Source: Thermoactinomyces sp. DSM 45892
GTDB lineage: Bacteria; Bacillota; Bacilli; Thermoactinomycetales; Thermoactinomycetaceae
Assembly (NCBI RefSeq): GCF_900107305.1
Contig: NZ_FNPL01000011.1
Location: 1-64,000 of the forward strand
Reading direction: 5' to 3'
DNA length: 64,000 nucleotides
Each line of letters begins with the position of its first letter. Position 1 is the first letter of the stretch. Shown piece after piece: positions 43,745-53,000 of this stretch. The position numbers were made by a program, and so were the translations under genes. The notes under the pieces were generated by a model that worked only from the letters and a program-made list of their open reading frames with translations, did not search any database and was not told the origin of the DNA.

Positions 43745-45178
43745 ATGGGAGCCGTTACCCTACCATTAGATGAAAAGGAATCTGAACAAGAAGAACTGCA
43801 AGGTCTTCGCGAACAACTTGTCAGTGTTGATCACAGATTTGCGCCTTCCATCCTCTTGGAGACGAATGACGATCAGATCCAAATATCTGGGGCGATACGT
43901 ATGTCTTCAACGCTCTACACATTAAACAACGAAAAACACGTAGAGAAACTAAAAAGTGCAAAACAACATCATGACATTCTTCAATTACATGGGCTTCAGG
44001 TGGTAGGTAGCAGCCGGCAGTTTCTTCGTGAATACGTATTTAGTATTTTTCAGACGAAAGTACTTAGTGTTTATCGTTCGAAGGAAACGAGTGTTTGGTT
44101 AAGTCAATCCAAGAAAAAGCAAAAAGTGAAGAGAAAAACGTATGTAAGGGTTACCGATCCGGATCATGATCGGGAAATCAAGCGCGTACAAAAGGTAGCC
44201 GTTCGGGCTTTATATGCGACGGGATTGGATTATGGAATGGTAACCTGTGGAGTAGGTACAAGTAAAAAGATATCGATTGTTCAGGTCGACCCTAGTCCTA
44301 AGTTAAATGAAGATCTAGAGAGGCTTTTTATTAAAGCCGTATCTGATTATCGCAAAAATCTTAGGAAGTCAAGCACCACACTTAAGCCGATTATGTTAGG
44401 TGCCGATCCGGAGTTTATTATGGTTACTCCAAAAGGAAATTTGATTGTCGCATCGAAATATTTTCCTATACAAGGGAAAATAGGGTGTGATGCGGCATGG
44501 TTAGGAGATAATCGAAGTCATAAGCCTATTGTGGAACTCAGGCCAGATCCTACGTCAGACCCCTTACGGTTAAGTATTCGCGTCTATCAGTGCTTGCTAC
44601 ATGCTGCGAAGAAGGTGCAACATGTACAATGTAAATGGTTAGCAGGTGCCCTCCCTTACCCCAAATACCCGATTGGTGGTCATGTTCACTTTAGTGGGAT
44701 CGAGCCTAGTTTTCAATTACTCAGGGCTTTAGATAATTACTTAGCTTTGCCGCTAGTAGTATGTGAAGATCCTAGAGGGAAGGATCGGCGTCCCAAATAT
44801 GGATTCCTCGGAGATTATCGCATGCAGGAGCACGGTGGCTTTGAATACCGAACTCCACCTAGTTGGTTAATAACCCCTGTTCTAACCAAAGGTGTGCTGG
44901 TTTTGTCGAAAATTATTGCTGGAAATTTCGAACAATTGATGTATAATCCGTTAAGTGATCCTGATATACAACAGGCATACTACGATGGAAATAAAGCAGT
45001 GCTAAAAGAATGGATTCCAGATCTATGGCAAGATATAAAACGTTTAGATGATTACGAAGCATATCAAAATGTGATTGATGAGTTTTTTTCATTCATCCAG
45101 CAAGGGAAGACGTGGGATGAGTCAGCGGACTTACGGAAAGCTTGGAGACTTCCTCCATATCATACAAAGAAAAGGTAA
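43745..45178 (+). CDS. phage-type COOH-NH2 ligase (amidoligase type 2) family protein
   Basis: The C-terminal half of this 477-residue protein fits the phiEco32-like amidoligase family, with ATP-grasp-independent glutamine-synthetase fold: LGADPEFIMVTPKG (about 218-231), IGCDAAWLGDNRSHKPIVELRPDPTSDP (split by eye into two motifs), GGHVHFSG and the C-terminal FEYRTPPSWL. Such enzymes form amide or peptide links between carboxyl and amino groups. The first 200 residues are basic and unassigned, with a KKKQKVKRKTYVRV segment. It stands alone between the cotE and mutS genes with its own terminators, unlike B. subtilis. Spore coat or cell-envelope peptide modification is a guess. Confidence 0.8.
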   Translation: MGAVTLPLDEKESEQEELQGLREQLVSVDHRFAPSILLETNDDQIQISGAIRMSSTLYTLNNEKHVEKLKSAKQHHDILQLHGLQVVGSSRQFLREYVFSIFQTKVLSVYRSKETSVWLSQSKKKQKVKRKTYVRVTDPDHDREIKRVQKVAVRALYATGLDYGMVTCGVGTSKKISIVQVDPSPKLNEDLERLFIKAVSDYRKNLRKSSTTLKPIMLGADPEFIMVTPKGNLIVASKYFPIQGKIGCDAAWLGDNRSHKPIVELRPDPTSDPLRLSIRVYQCLLHAAKKVQHVQCKWLAGALPYPKYPIGGHVHFSGIEPSFQLLRALDNYLALPLVVCEDPRGKDRRPKYGFLGDYRMQEHGGFEYRTPPSWLITPVLTKGVLVLSKIIAGNFEQLMYNPLSDPDIQQAYYDGNKAVLKEWIPDLWQDIKRLDDYEAYQNVIDEFFSFIQQGKTWDESADLRKAWRLPPYHTKKR

Positions 45179-45190
45179 CATAAGGCATTG

Positions 45191-45228
45191 AAGGGAACCT
45201 ATGGTATGTTATAGTTGTTCCCTTTTTC
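45191..45228 (+). terminator. terminator after the amidoligase gene
   Basis: AAGGGAAC pairs perfectly with GTTCCCTT over 8 bp, followed by TTT. A possible mutS promoter, TTGTTC/TACAAT with 17-base spacing at 45215-45243, overlaps it. Confidence 0.7.
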
Positions 45229-45289
45229 TATGCATGTTACAATAAGTAAGATATAGAATTGATAGAATAATAGCCGGAGGAAGAGAGAT

Positions 45290-48046
45290 TTGGCTAAATA
45301 TACTCCGATGATTGAACAGTATCTTAAGATTAAGGCTCAAGCACCCGATGCCTTTTTATTTTTTCGCTTAGGGGACTTCTATGAGTTATTTTTTGAAGAT
45401 GCTCAATTAGCTGCAGAAGAGCTAGAGATTACATTGACAGGGCGAGGTGGAGGAACAGAAGAGCGAATTCCGATGTGCGGAGTTCCGTATCATTCTGCTA
45501 ATACCTATATCGAACGCCTAATTGAAAAAGGTTATAAAGTCGCTATTTGTGAACAGGTAGAAGATCCATCCTCTGCCAAAGGGGTTGTAAGAAGAGAAAT
45601 TATCCGTTTCGTCACCCCAGGGACTGTGATGGAAGAATCAATGCTGACCGATCAAGAAAATAACTTTCTTGTATCTGTTGTACAGAGTCATTCTCTATAT
45701 AGCTTATCGGCTGTGGACTTATCAACAGGGGAGATTCATCTTACCGAATTACAGGATTTGTCCTCGTTATTAGATGAAATCTTGTCTTATCAACCTAAAG
45801 AATTATTAGTCGAACATGCTTTACTAGACCGAGAAGATATAGGAACGATGTTGCAAAAGCGATATCGTGTAGTGGTGACACCGTTTTCTGTGGAGGAGAC
45901 GCAATTTGAGGGTCTGCAGAAGAAGGTGGAGGGCCAGTTTCCTACTTTTCATCAAGAATGCTCTACTGTTGGCTTAAAAAAAGGTTTAGTTACTTTGTAT
46001 GCATACCTACAAAATACACAAAAACGATCTTTAGGCCATCTACAAAGGCTGCATCGATATGATGCTAAGCAGTACATGATGTTGGATGAAGTGGCTCGAC
46101 GTAATCTGGAATTGACGATTACGATGGGAGAAGGGAAGAAGCGCGGTTCCCTATTAGGATTATTAGATCAGTCGGTTACCGCTATGGGAAGCAGGCTATT
46201 AAAAAAATGGTTGGACAAGCCTTTGCTTCGTATAGAAGAGATCCAAAACCGACAAGACGTTGTAGCTGCCTATCTGGAGCATCTGTTGTTATTAGATGAT
46301 GTTCGGGCGGGATTAAAGAATGTATATGATTTAGAACGTTTAGCTGCCCGGATTTCTTACGGGTCTGCTACTGCTCGGGATCTAGTGGCCCTACACCGCT
46401 CACTCGTAGCAATCCCTGATTTGAAAAATTTGTTACGTCAGTTGCCGTCGAAACGGATTCATTCCCTTCTAGTAGAGATAGATGAATGTGTAGATTTACA
46501 GACATACATATCAAAAGCGATTGTGGCTGACCCCCCTCTCTCTGTAAAAGAAGGAGGCATCATCCAGGCTGGTTATCACGAACAGTTGGATCAGTATCGT
46601 GACGTCCAGAAAAATGGAAAACAGTGGATTGCTACATTAGAACAACAAGAACGTAATCGAACAGGAATTAAGTCTCTCAAGATTGGTTATAACCGTATAT
46701 TTGGTTATTATATTGAGATTTCCCGTTCGAATTTACGAAATCTTCCAGAAGGATTATATGAACGAAAACAGACTCTTGCCAATGCAGAGCGGTTTATTAC
46801 ACCTGAGTTAAAGCAGAAAGAACAATTGATTCTCGACGCTTCTGAGAAGTCGATGGATTTAGAGTATGAGCTGTTTTGTGGAGTGAGAAATCATCTCGCT
46901 ACCCATATTGGACGACTCCAGAAGCTGGCCGAACAGATTGCTGAATTAGATGTACTTCATGCATTTGCAAAAGTTTCTGCCGAGGGGCAGTATGTACGTC
47001 CAGAAGTGCATGCAGGGGATGAAATGGTTGTCGTGGCAGGGCGACATCCAGTGGTTGAAGCACTTGCACGCGATGATCAGGAGTTCATCGCAAATGATGT
47101 GGAACTAAATCATCAATCTCGCCAATTGTATCTCATTACGGGGCCGAACATGGCTGGGAAGTCCACCTATATGAGACAAGTGGCTTTGATTACGATTTTA
47201 AGTCAAATTGGATGCTTTGTTCCGGCTCGGTCTGCACGGATTTCGTTAACAGATCGGATCTTTACACGAATCGGGGCTGCAGATGATTTAGTAGGTGGAC
47301 GGAGTACGTTTATGGTAGAGATGGCTGAGACGTGTCAAGCACTGCGAGAAGCGACATCCCGTAGTTTGATTCTGTTGGATGAAGTAGGAAGAGGTACATC
47401 CACTTATGATGGCTTAGCTCTTGCTCATGCTATTGTAGAATATATCCATGATCATGTGGGGGCGAAGACTCTATTCTCGACTCATTATCACGAGCTGACA
47501 CAATTAGACCAAAAACTAGAACGTCTTGTAAATGTACATGCAAAATGTATTGAGAAAGACGGGAAAGTTGTGTTCTTACACCGCATTGTCTCAGGTGGAG
47601 CGGACCGAAGCTATGGAATCCATGTTGCCGAGCTAGCTGGGCTACCTACCACTGTGATTCAGCGTGCGAAAGTGATCTTAGAGAGGCTTGAAGTTGGCAA
47701 CTCGGAGTCTGCTGTCGCATGTGCGGCTTCCATTCAAGTCAATAGCGGACATATCCCAGAAATCCATGAAGAACCGATCGTCTATCAAACAGATGATCCA
47801 GATGGACAATTAAGTTTGTTTGATTTTGGTGGAGCTGCGAAAAAATCGCGAGAGCGGGAAGTTGCTCATGAAACAGAACGAGAAATAGTAGATGCAGAAC
47901 AACGATCAGAGGCTAAATGGTCTTCGAGTCGTCCTGTAGCAGAGGAAGAAGTGTTATCTGCTATATTACAATTTGATCTGATGAATCAAACACCATTTCA
48001 AACGATGCAGTTTGTTTTAGAGCTAAAGAAAAAATTATTGAAATAG
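45290..48046 (+). CDS. mutS: DNA mismatch repair protein MutS
   Basis: The 918-residue ATPase finds mismatches and works with MutL. The mismatch-reading FYELF is at about residue 28-32 and IPMCGVPYHS follows. The ATPase has Walker A GPNMAGKSTYMRQ, the STFMVEMAET signature, LLDEVGRGTSTYDG and STHYHELT. It is longer than the usual 850-870 because of a charged, poorly conserved linker near residues 800-880, before the C-terminal dimer region. The start is TTG at 45290, 9 bases after GGAGG. It lies 68 bases ahead of mutL. Confidence 0.97.
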   Translation: MAKYTPMIEQYLKIKAQAPDAFLFFRLGDFYELFFEDAQLAAEELEITLTGRGGGTEERIPMCGVPYHSANTYIERLIEKGYKVAICEQVEDPSSAKGVVRREIIRFVTPGTVMEESMLTDQENNFLVSVVQSHSLYSLSAVDLSTGEIHLTELQDLSSLLDEILSYQPKELLVEHALLDREDIGTMLQKRYRVVVTPFSVEETQFEGLQKKVEGQFPTFHQECSTVGLKKGLVTLYAYLQNTQKRSLGHLQRLHRYDAKQYMMLDEVARRNLELTITMGEGKKRGSLLGLLDQSVTAMGSRLLKKWLDKPLLRIEEIQNRQDVVAAYLEHLLLLDDVRAGLKNVYDLERLAARISYGSATARDLVALHRSLVAIPDLKNLLRQLPSKRIHSLLVEIDECVDLQTYISKAIVADPPLSVKEGGIIQAGYHEQLDQYRDVQKNGKQWIATLEQQERNRTGIKSLKIGYNRIFGYYIEISRSNLRNLPEGLYERKQTLANAERFITPELKQKEQLILDASEKSMDLEYELFCGVRNHLATHIGRLQKLAEQIAELDVLHAFAKVSAEGQYVRPEVHAGDEMVVVAGRHPVVEALARDDQEFIANDVELNHQSRQLYLITGPNMAGKSTYMRQVALITILSQIGCFVPARSARISLTDRIFTRIGAADDLVGGRSTFMVEMAETCQALREATSRSLILLDEVGRGTSTYDGLALAHAIVEYIHDHVGAKTLFSTHYHELTQLDQKLERLVNVHAKCIEKDGKVVFLHRIVSGGADRSYGIHVAELAGLPTTVIQRAKVILERLEVGNSESAVACAASIQVNSGHIPEIHEEPIVYQTDDPDGQLSLFDFGGAAKKSREREVAHETEREIVDAEQRSEAKWSSSRPVAEEEVLSAILQFDLMNQTPFQTMQFVLELKKKLLK

Positions 48047-48114
48047 CTAATTGGGGCGGGCAGATGGTAGGAACCAATCTCTCGTTCCTTTGTTTATGAG
48101 AGGGGGATATGTAC

Positions 48115-50016
48115 ATGGGGAAAATTCGTGTGTTAGATGAGCAATTGGCGAATCAGATTGCCGCAGGGGAAGTAGTAGAACGTCCTGCTTCCATCGTGAA
48201 GGAGCTAGTAGAAAACGCGATTGATGCCAAGGCGGATAAGATTACGGTGCAGTTAGAAGAAGGCGGTATTTCATATATTCGCGTTTCAGATAATGGTTCA
48301 GGGATGGAGCGAGAAGATGCAGTAATCGCCTTTGAACGACATGCTACTAGTAAGATTCAGCGTGAACGAGATCTATTTCAAATCCAGACACTTGGGTTTC
48401 GTGGGGAAGCATTACCTAGTATTGCATCTGTGGCGAAGGTGGAGCTGAAGACAGCTGAAGACGCTTCTGAACTCGCCACTTTATTAACAATTGAGGGCGG
48501 ACAGTTATTACACACAGAGGATACTTCTCGTTCTAGGGGAACGGATGTAGTAGTGCGTGACTTGTTTTATAATACGCCTGCTCGCTTAAAATATTTGAAG
48601 ACCGTCAACACAGAAGTAAGTCAAGTAGCAGATGTAATGGGCCGGCTTGCTCTTTCTTGCCCGGATCTTTCATTTACGCTTATTCATAATGGAAAAGAGC
48701 TTTTCCGAACACCGGGAGACGGGAAATTGCTTCATGTGATCCATGCTATCTATGGGAAACAAGTTGCTTCTCAGATGATGCAAGTAGGTGGAGAAGATGG
48801 AGATTTCCAATTAAGTGGGCTTATCTCTAAGCCGGAGTTGACTAGATCGAATCGCTCCTACCTCTCTATTATCCTAAATGGTCGCTATGTAAGGAGTATC
48901 TCTATCTCTCAATCGATCCTTAGGGCATATGGTACGCTCCTGCCAAATGGGCGTTATCCGATTGGTGTGATCCAAATGAGGATGGACCCCAAACTGGTAG
49001 ATGTAAATGTTCATCCGACCAAATTAGAAGTTCGTTTAAGCAAGGAACGTGAACTATGTCAATTAATAGAACAGTCCGTTCAAAGTGCTCTTCATAAGCA
49101 AAGGCTCGTACCACAAGCTATGGGAGCTGCAACGATAAAAAGTGTCGCGCCGAAGCCAGAGCAATCTGAGTTATCTTTTACACCTGCTCGGTCAAACGAA
49201 TGGGAGGTTCAAGAGAGGGCTTCTCTATGGCATGATAATCCACAAACGAAAGTAGAAGAGAAAAAAGTGATAGAGAGACAACTGGTTCAGGAGAAATTTT
49301 CTCCTCCTCCATATGTGAATCCAATACCAGACCCAGTAGAAGAAAAGATCGAGCCAGAGTTGCCAGACATCGTGGAACAAGCAGAGTCTCGAAACTTGAA
49401 TACGATAGATGAGTCAATAGAGGCTACGAACTCACGTTTTCCGCTACTGTTGCCACTGGCTCAGGTACACGGAACCTATATTGTTGCCCAATCAGATGAT
49501 GGCTTCTATCTAGTAGATCAACATGCCGCCCATGAAAGAGTTTATTATGAAGTTTTTTACCACAGAATGGGCGAAAAAAATAGAACACAACAATCGTTAT
49601 TAATTCCGTTAACGATCGAATGTACGATTCCAGAAGCGAAGATATTAGAAAATTATTTAGAAGAACTGCAAGACTGGGGCTTGGATTTGGAGCCGTTTGG
49701 GGGAAATACGTTTATGATTCGAGCGTATCCAAGTTGGTTTCCCAAGGAAAATGAAGTGGACTTGATTCATGAAATCATTCTCTACTTGAAGGACCACGGC
49801 AAAGTTGATGTGGCGGTATTACGAGATGCCTCCGCGAAGATGATGTCATGTAAAGCGGCGATCAAGGCGAATCGCCATCTTAGGCATGAAGAGATGGAGT
49901 CTCTTTTTCACCAGTTATCTGAGTGTGAAAATCCGTTTACATGCCCACATGGGCGCCCGATTTTTGTCCATTTTACAACGTATGAGCTAGAAAAGATGTT
50001 TAAACGAGTGATGTAA
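48115..50016 (+). CDS. mutL: DNA mismatch repair endonuclease MutL
   Basis: The 633-residue GHKL ATPase/endonuclease has VVERPASIVKELVENAIDA with the catalytic Glu and Asn, DNGSGM, FRGEALPSI, and a C-terminal endonuclease/dimer domain with QHAAHERVYYE (DQHAxxER motif, metal site). It also has the CPHGRP zinc motif and the preceding SCKAAIKAN. The linker (about 335-440) is variable. AGGGGG fits ATG 48115 better than 48109. The segment at its 3' end is repeated 1.4 kb further on (see 51428-51483). Confidence 0.97.
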   Translation: MGKIRVLDEQLANQIAAGEVVERPASIVKELVENAIDAKADKITVQLEEGGISYIRVSDNGSGMEREDAVIAFERHATSKIQRERDLFQIQTLGFRGEALPSIASVAKVELKTAEDASELATLLTIEGGQLLHTEDTSRSRGTDVVVRDLFYNTPARLKYLKTVNTEVSQVADVMGRLALSCPDLSFTLIHNGKELFRTPGDGKLLHVIHAIYGKQVASQMMQVGGEDGDFQLSGLISKPELTRSNRSYLSIILNGRYVRSISISQSILRAYGTLLPNGRYPIGVIQMRMDPKLVDVNVHPTKLEVRLSKERELCQLIEQSVQSALHKQRLVPQAMGAATIKSVAPKPEQSELSFTPARSNEWEVQERASLWHDNPQTKVEEKKVIERQLVQEKFSPPPYVNPIPDPVEEKIEPELPDIVEQAESRNLNTIDESIEATNSRFPLLLPLAQVHGTYIVAQSDDGFYLVDQHAAHERVYYEVFYHRMGEKNRTQQSLLIPLTIECTIPEAKILENYLEELQDWGLDLEPFGGNTFMIRAYPSWFPKENEVDLIHEIILYLKDHGKVDVAVLRDASAKMMSCKAAIKANRHLRHEEMESLFHQLSECENPFTCPHGRPIFVHFTTYELEKMFKRVM

Positions 50017-50046
50017 TAACAAGTGTTGCAGTCACTTCTATTCACC
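50005..50046 (+). repeat. mutL-end direct repeat, copy 1
   Basis: The last bases of mutL, CGAGTGATGTAA (50005-50016), and CACTTCTATTCACC (50033-50046) recur at 51443-51454 and 51470-51483 with nearly the same spacing. The two copies flank the ADP-ribosyltransferase gene. Confidence 0.6.
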
Positions 50047-50101
50047 TGATAAACCCGAGTTTTTTTAGGAGCTGTCAAAAGAGGAATCAGGTGAATAGAA
50101 G
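50035..50101. repeat. perfect 16-bp inverted repeat downstream of mutL
   Basis: Bases 50035-50050 (CTTCTATTCACCTGAT) are perfectly inverted at 50086-50101 around a 35-base loop with a T7 run. It could be a terminator-like hairpin, or a trace of the event that inserted the following AT-rich segment. Confidence 0.7.
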
Positions 50102-50367
50102 GGGCGTTGCAAACAAATGGCAAACAAGAAGTGAAAAAGTAGTGAAGTCGAGATATTCAATGATATGTATATAGTAATTGATAGGGATTAGTGATACTAT
50201 TACCAAAGTAATATAATTACTTGATAAAAATCTAATTAAATCAAATGATTATATTGCAAATCTACTAAAAAAAGGGAGAGAGTTGCCGTATTTGTATTCA
50301 ATGTATCCGAAAATAAACGGTTTTACATGTTTTTTAGAATATTATAAAATAAAGGCAACGAGATAAT
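50102..50367 (+). other. AT-rich leader of the ADP-ribosyltransferase gene
   Basis: This stretch is clearly richer in A and T than the mut genes around it. Several TATAAT-like sites occur (for example 50212-50217) without a good -35 at the right distance, so no promoter is assigned. The start-proximal AAAGG at 50351-50355 is a weak binding site. Confidence 0.4.
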
Positions 50368-51237
50368 ATGACGTTGAAAAGCAAACGAATATTGAGTGTA
50401 TGCATGAGTGTATTCATGGTATCTTCCATCGTAATTCCTATCCATGTTTCTGCACAGTCAAAAGTAGAAGTAACTACTAAACAGTGTCTTTCTAAAAGAC
50501 CATTGGAGTTTAGAGAAGAATGTAAGTCAGAAGCTGACGAGTGGGGAAATGAGTTATTTAGCTTGTGGAATAAACTTGCTCCACAAGTAGAAAAAGATAT
50601 AGTAAGAGGATATACTATGGCAGATTATAGTGCTATCAATGGTTATCTTCGTTCTAACTTTTTTGAGGGCCTAGATCAAGCAAAAATCGAAAAAAGCATT
50701 AAACATATGGACAAGGCTTTTTCTAGAGTAAGACTGTTTCAAGATACGATCGTATATCGTCGAGTGAGCGAGCGAGCATTTGGATTACAAAATGGTGATC
50801 TAATTAACGACGATTCCAAGATAAATATGGATCGTTTTGAAGGGTTCAAAACTTTGTTTCAAGGAAAAATGAAAAAAGATCCAGCGTATATGAGTACTAG
50901 TATTATGAAAGATGTGGCAGGTGGGTTTAGTGAGTTACCTATTTTAATGAAAATTCATGTTCCACAAGGAGTTCCAGCTATGTATTTAGCACCTTTAAGT
51001 AATTTCCCTGACGAAATGGAGTTGCTTTTACCGAGAAATCGAACATATAAAGTTACCAATATCTCGCCAGTAACTGAAAAAATAAGTGAAAAAGACGAGG
51101 AAGGAAAAACGATCGAAAGAGATAGAGAATATGTATTGGTAGATATTGATATTTTAGACATACCGTCTAATTATAGAGAGAAACGTTCTCTTGATAACAA
51201 AATATTTGAAGACCGCCTACCATCCTTATCAAAATAA
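50368..51237 (+). CDS. secreted ADP-ribosyltransferase, exoenzyme toxin-like
   Basis: The 289-residue protein has a signal peptide (1-29, cleavage after VSA) and a single ADP-ribosyltransferase domain of the R-S-E class. It shows the TMADYSAINGYLR helix motif, Arg131 in VYRRVSE, the STS motif at 176-178 (AYMSTSIM), and Glu216-Met217-Glu218 in PDEMELLLPRN, the ExE pattern linked to arginine-directed modification. The relatives are C2, iota and VIP2-type enzymatic components and C3 exoenzymes. No binding component or immunity gene is nearby, so the target is unknown. AT-rich composition and flanking repeats suggest acquisition by transfer. A terminator follows. Confidence 0.85.
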   Translation: MTLKSKRILSVCMSVFMVSSIVIPIHVSAQSKVEVTTKQCLSKRPLEFREECKSEADEWGNELFSLWNKLAPQVEKDIVRGYTMADYSAINGYLRSNFFEGLDQAKIEKSIKHMDKAFSRVRLFQDTIVYRRVSERAFGLQNGDLINDDSKINMDRFEGFKTLFQGKMKKDPAYMSTSIMKDVAGGFSELPILMKIHVPQGVPAMYLAPLSNFPDEMELLLPRNRTYKVTNISPVTEKISEKDEEGKTIERDREYVLVDIDILDIPSNYREKRSLDNKIFEDRLPSLSK

Positions 51238-51262
51238 GGAGTAAAACCAACTGACTGTAGAC

Positions 51263-51298
51263 AAACCACTTCTGAAAATTTCAATAGAGGTGGTTTTT
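51263..51298 (+). terminator. terminator after the ADP-ribosyltransferase gene
   Basis: AAACCACTTCT pairs with AGAGGTGGTTT over 11 bp with one G-U pair, followed by TTT and TTGT. Confidence 0.85.
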
Positions 51299-51427
51299 GT
51301 ATGAATTTTCACTTCCCTCGGGGTATAGTCCAGCGCATCCTAAGTAGGATCGGAAATATATCTAACAGGCCGATTGGATAGAAGACTGGTATTCGTGTAT
51401 ACTTCAAAAGATAAAAAACACTATAAT

Positions 51428-51483
51428 CCCTTAGTATCGAAGCGAGTGATGTAAAATATTATTTGTAAGCACTTCTTTTCACC
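51428..51483 (+). repeat. mutL-end direct repeat, copy 2
   Basis: CGAGTGATGTAA at 51443-51454 is identical to the end of mutL and CACTTCTTTTCACC at 51470-51483 differs by one base from copy 1. The stretch in between diverges. It lies across the expected start of the methyltransferase gene. Confidence 0.6.
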
Positions 51484-51515
51484 CAGACGATGTATTAGTA
51501 AAAGAGGCGAAGCAA

Positions 51516-52241
51516 TTGGCGGGAGAGTTAGCTGTTCCGTATAAAGAACGACATCGCCTATCACTCCCCGGTTTATTTGACCAAGCAGACCGAGATGAAG
51601 TGATTTTAATAACGAAAAAAGGTTGGCGCTATGAGCGAAAAGACGGTCATTCATTTCATTTCCATCCCAACACTTCAGCACTTAGAATCAAAAATTTAGC
51701 TCGTGGCGAATCGGATTCATTGGTGAAGTTTGCCGAGCTACGATCGGGGGACCACGTTCTCGACTGTACGTTGGGTATGGCTTCTGATGCGATTGTGGCA
51801 AGTTATGCAGTTGGTGATTCAGGGCGGGTCGTTGGTTTGGAGTCGCAACCTGTTTTAGCACAGATGGTAAGGCAAGGCTTGAAGACCACGATTACGAATC
51901 GAACCAGGTTAGATGCTGCGATGAGAAGAGTGGAAGTGGTCGGTCAAGATTATCGCGATACTCTTCCCATTATGAAAGATGATTCTTTTGATGTGGTTAT
52001 CTTTGATCCGATGTTTCGCTCTACTATTAAGTCTTCTTCTGCGATGCAGGTGTTAAAACCACTTGCGAATCCTGTACCACTTGATCAAGAATCTGTTCAA
52101 CACGCTGTTCGAGTTGCTAGGCGGTTGGTTATGCTAAAAGAGAGACCCGATAGCGGAGAGTTCGAGCGATTAGGATTCACGATTGTAAAAGCATCTTCGC
52201 AATTTGCTTGGGGAGTTATACGAACATCCCAGACAACATAA
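51516..52241 (+). CDS. class I SAM-dependent methyltransferase (RsmJ-like)
   Basis: The 241-residue Rossmann methyltransferase has the SAM-binding loop DHVLDCTLGMASDAIVAS and VVGLESQPVLA, with the catalytic-type motif VVIFDPMFR (DPPY-like). It resembles the RsmJ/DUF548 group that modifies rRNA, but the substrate is unproven. The open frame with family-like residues (VSTSFHPDDVLVKEAKQ) extends upstream to a stop at 51447. No ATG, GTG or TTG occurs there, so TTG 51516 is the first usable start and the N-terminus may be short by about 20 residues. It lies downstream of a mutL-end repeat copy. Confidence 0.75.
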   Translation: MAGELAVPYKERHRLSLPGLFDQADRDEVILITKKGWRYERKDGHSFHFHPNTSALRIKNLARGESDSLVKFAELRSGDHVLDCTLGMASDAIVASYAVGDSGRVVGLESQPVLAQMVRQGLKTTITNRTRLDAAMRRVEVVGQDYRDTLPIMKDDSFDVVIFDPMFRSTIKSSSAMQVLKPLANPVPLDQESVQHAVRVARRLVMLKERPDSGEFERLGFTIVKASSQFAWGVIRTSQTT

Positions 52242-52309
52242 GTTTTTTATGTAAATAAGTTTGCTTCACAAACAAAAAACAGAGAAATAGAGGAGTTAAA
52301 AAGTCAAAA

Positions 52310-52987
52310 GTGGATATAACATGGAGAAAACTCACATCCGAAGATGAAGTCTTCATTCAGAAAGTATTTGAGATTTATGATCAATCATTCCCTGACGAGG
52401 TGAGGGAGTCACACGATGTATTTTATCGGGGTTTAGTAAGTCAGAAATCCTCCTTTCCAGACTCATATACATTTCTAGTAGGATATCAAAATGAGAATGA
52501 AATCTGCTCTCTTGCTACTGCCCATTATTTTTCAAAATTGAATATGGGGTTTGTAGTTTACCTCGCAACGAATCCACACATAAGAAGTCGTGGAATAGGC
52601 AGTATGACGCTAAATAAAATAGAGGAAATTCTGATGAATGATGCAAAAAAAGCAGGGTACCATTCTCTAAAAGGAATTGTATTGGAGACTGAGAAGGAAG
52701 AATTGTCGCATACAGAGCTTGAGAAGCGGAATTGCACGCGGAGAAATCGCTTCTTTGAAAAGAATCAATTTATAAATCTGAAGAATGTCAAATATCTACA
52801 GCCACCGTTAAAACAAGGCGATCAACCTGTTCCGCTGCATTTGCTTCTGAAACAGTATGAGGAAACAGTGGGTTATGATGAGATTGAAAGGATGATCGAA
52901 GAAATATTTAAGAAAAAATACCAAGAAATGAATCAGATCCATGTAAAAGTACTGGAAGAGTGTCTTACGTCAATGAGGTTAGATTAG
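52310..52987 (+). CDS. GNAT family acetyltransferase-like protein
   Basis: The 225-residue protein shows an N-terminal half with DEVFIQKVFEIYDQSFPDEVRE and the acetyl-CoA-binding region NPHIRSRGIGSMTLNKIEEILM (consensus RxxGxG/A). A C-terminal acceptor-side half follows. Substrate is unknown. The start is GTG 52310; GAGGAG lies about 14 bases ahead, a little far. It ends 13 bases before miaA, so the two are probably cotranscribed. B. subtilis has no counterpart at this position. Confidence 0.78.
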   Translation: MDITWRKLTSEDEVFIQKVFEIYDQSFPDEVRESHDVFYRGLVSQKSSFPDSYTFLVGYQNENEICSLATAHYFSKLNMGFVVYLATNPHIRSRGIGSMTLNKIEEILMNDAKKAGYHSLKGIVLETEKEELSHTELEKRNCTRRNRFFEKNQFINLKNVKYLQPPLKQGDQPVPLHLLLKQYEETVGYDEIERMIEEIFKKKYQEMNQIHVKVLEECLTSMRLD

Positions 52988-53000
52988 GGGTGTAGTTACG

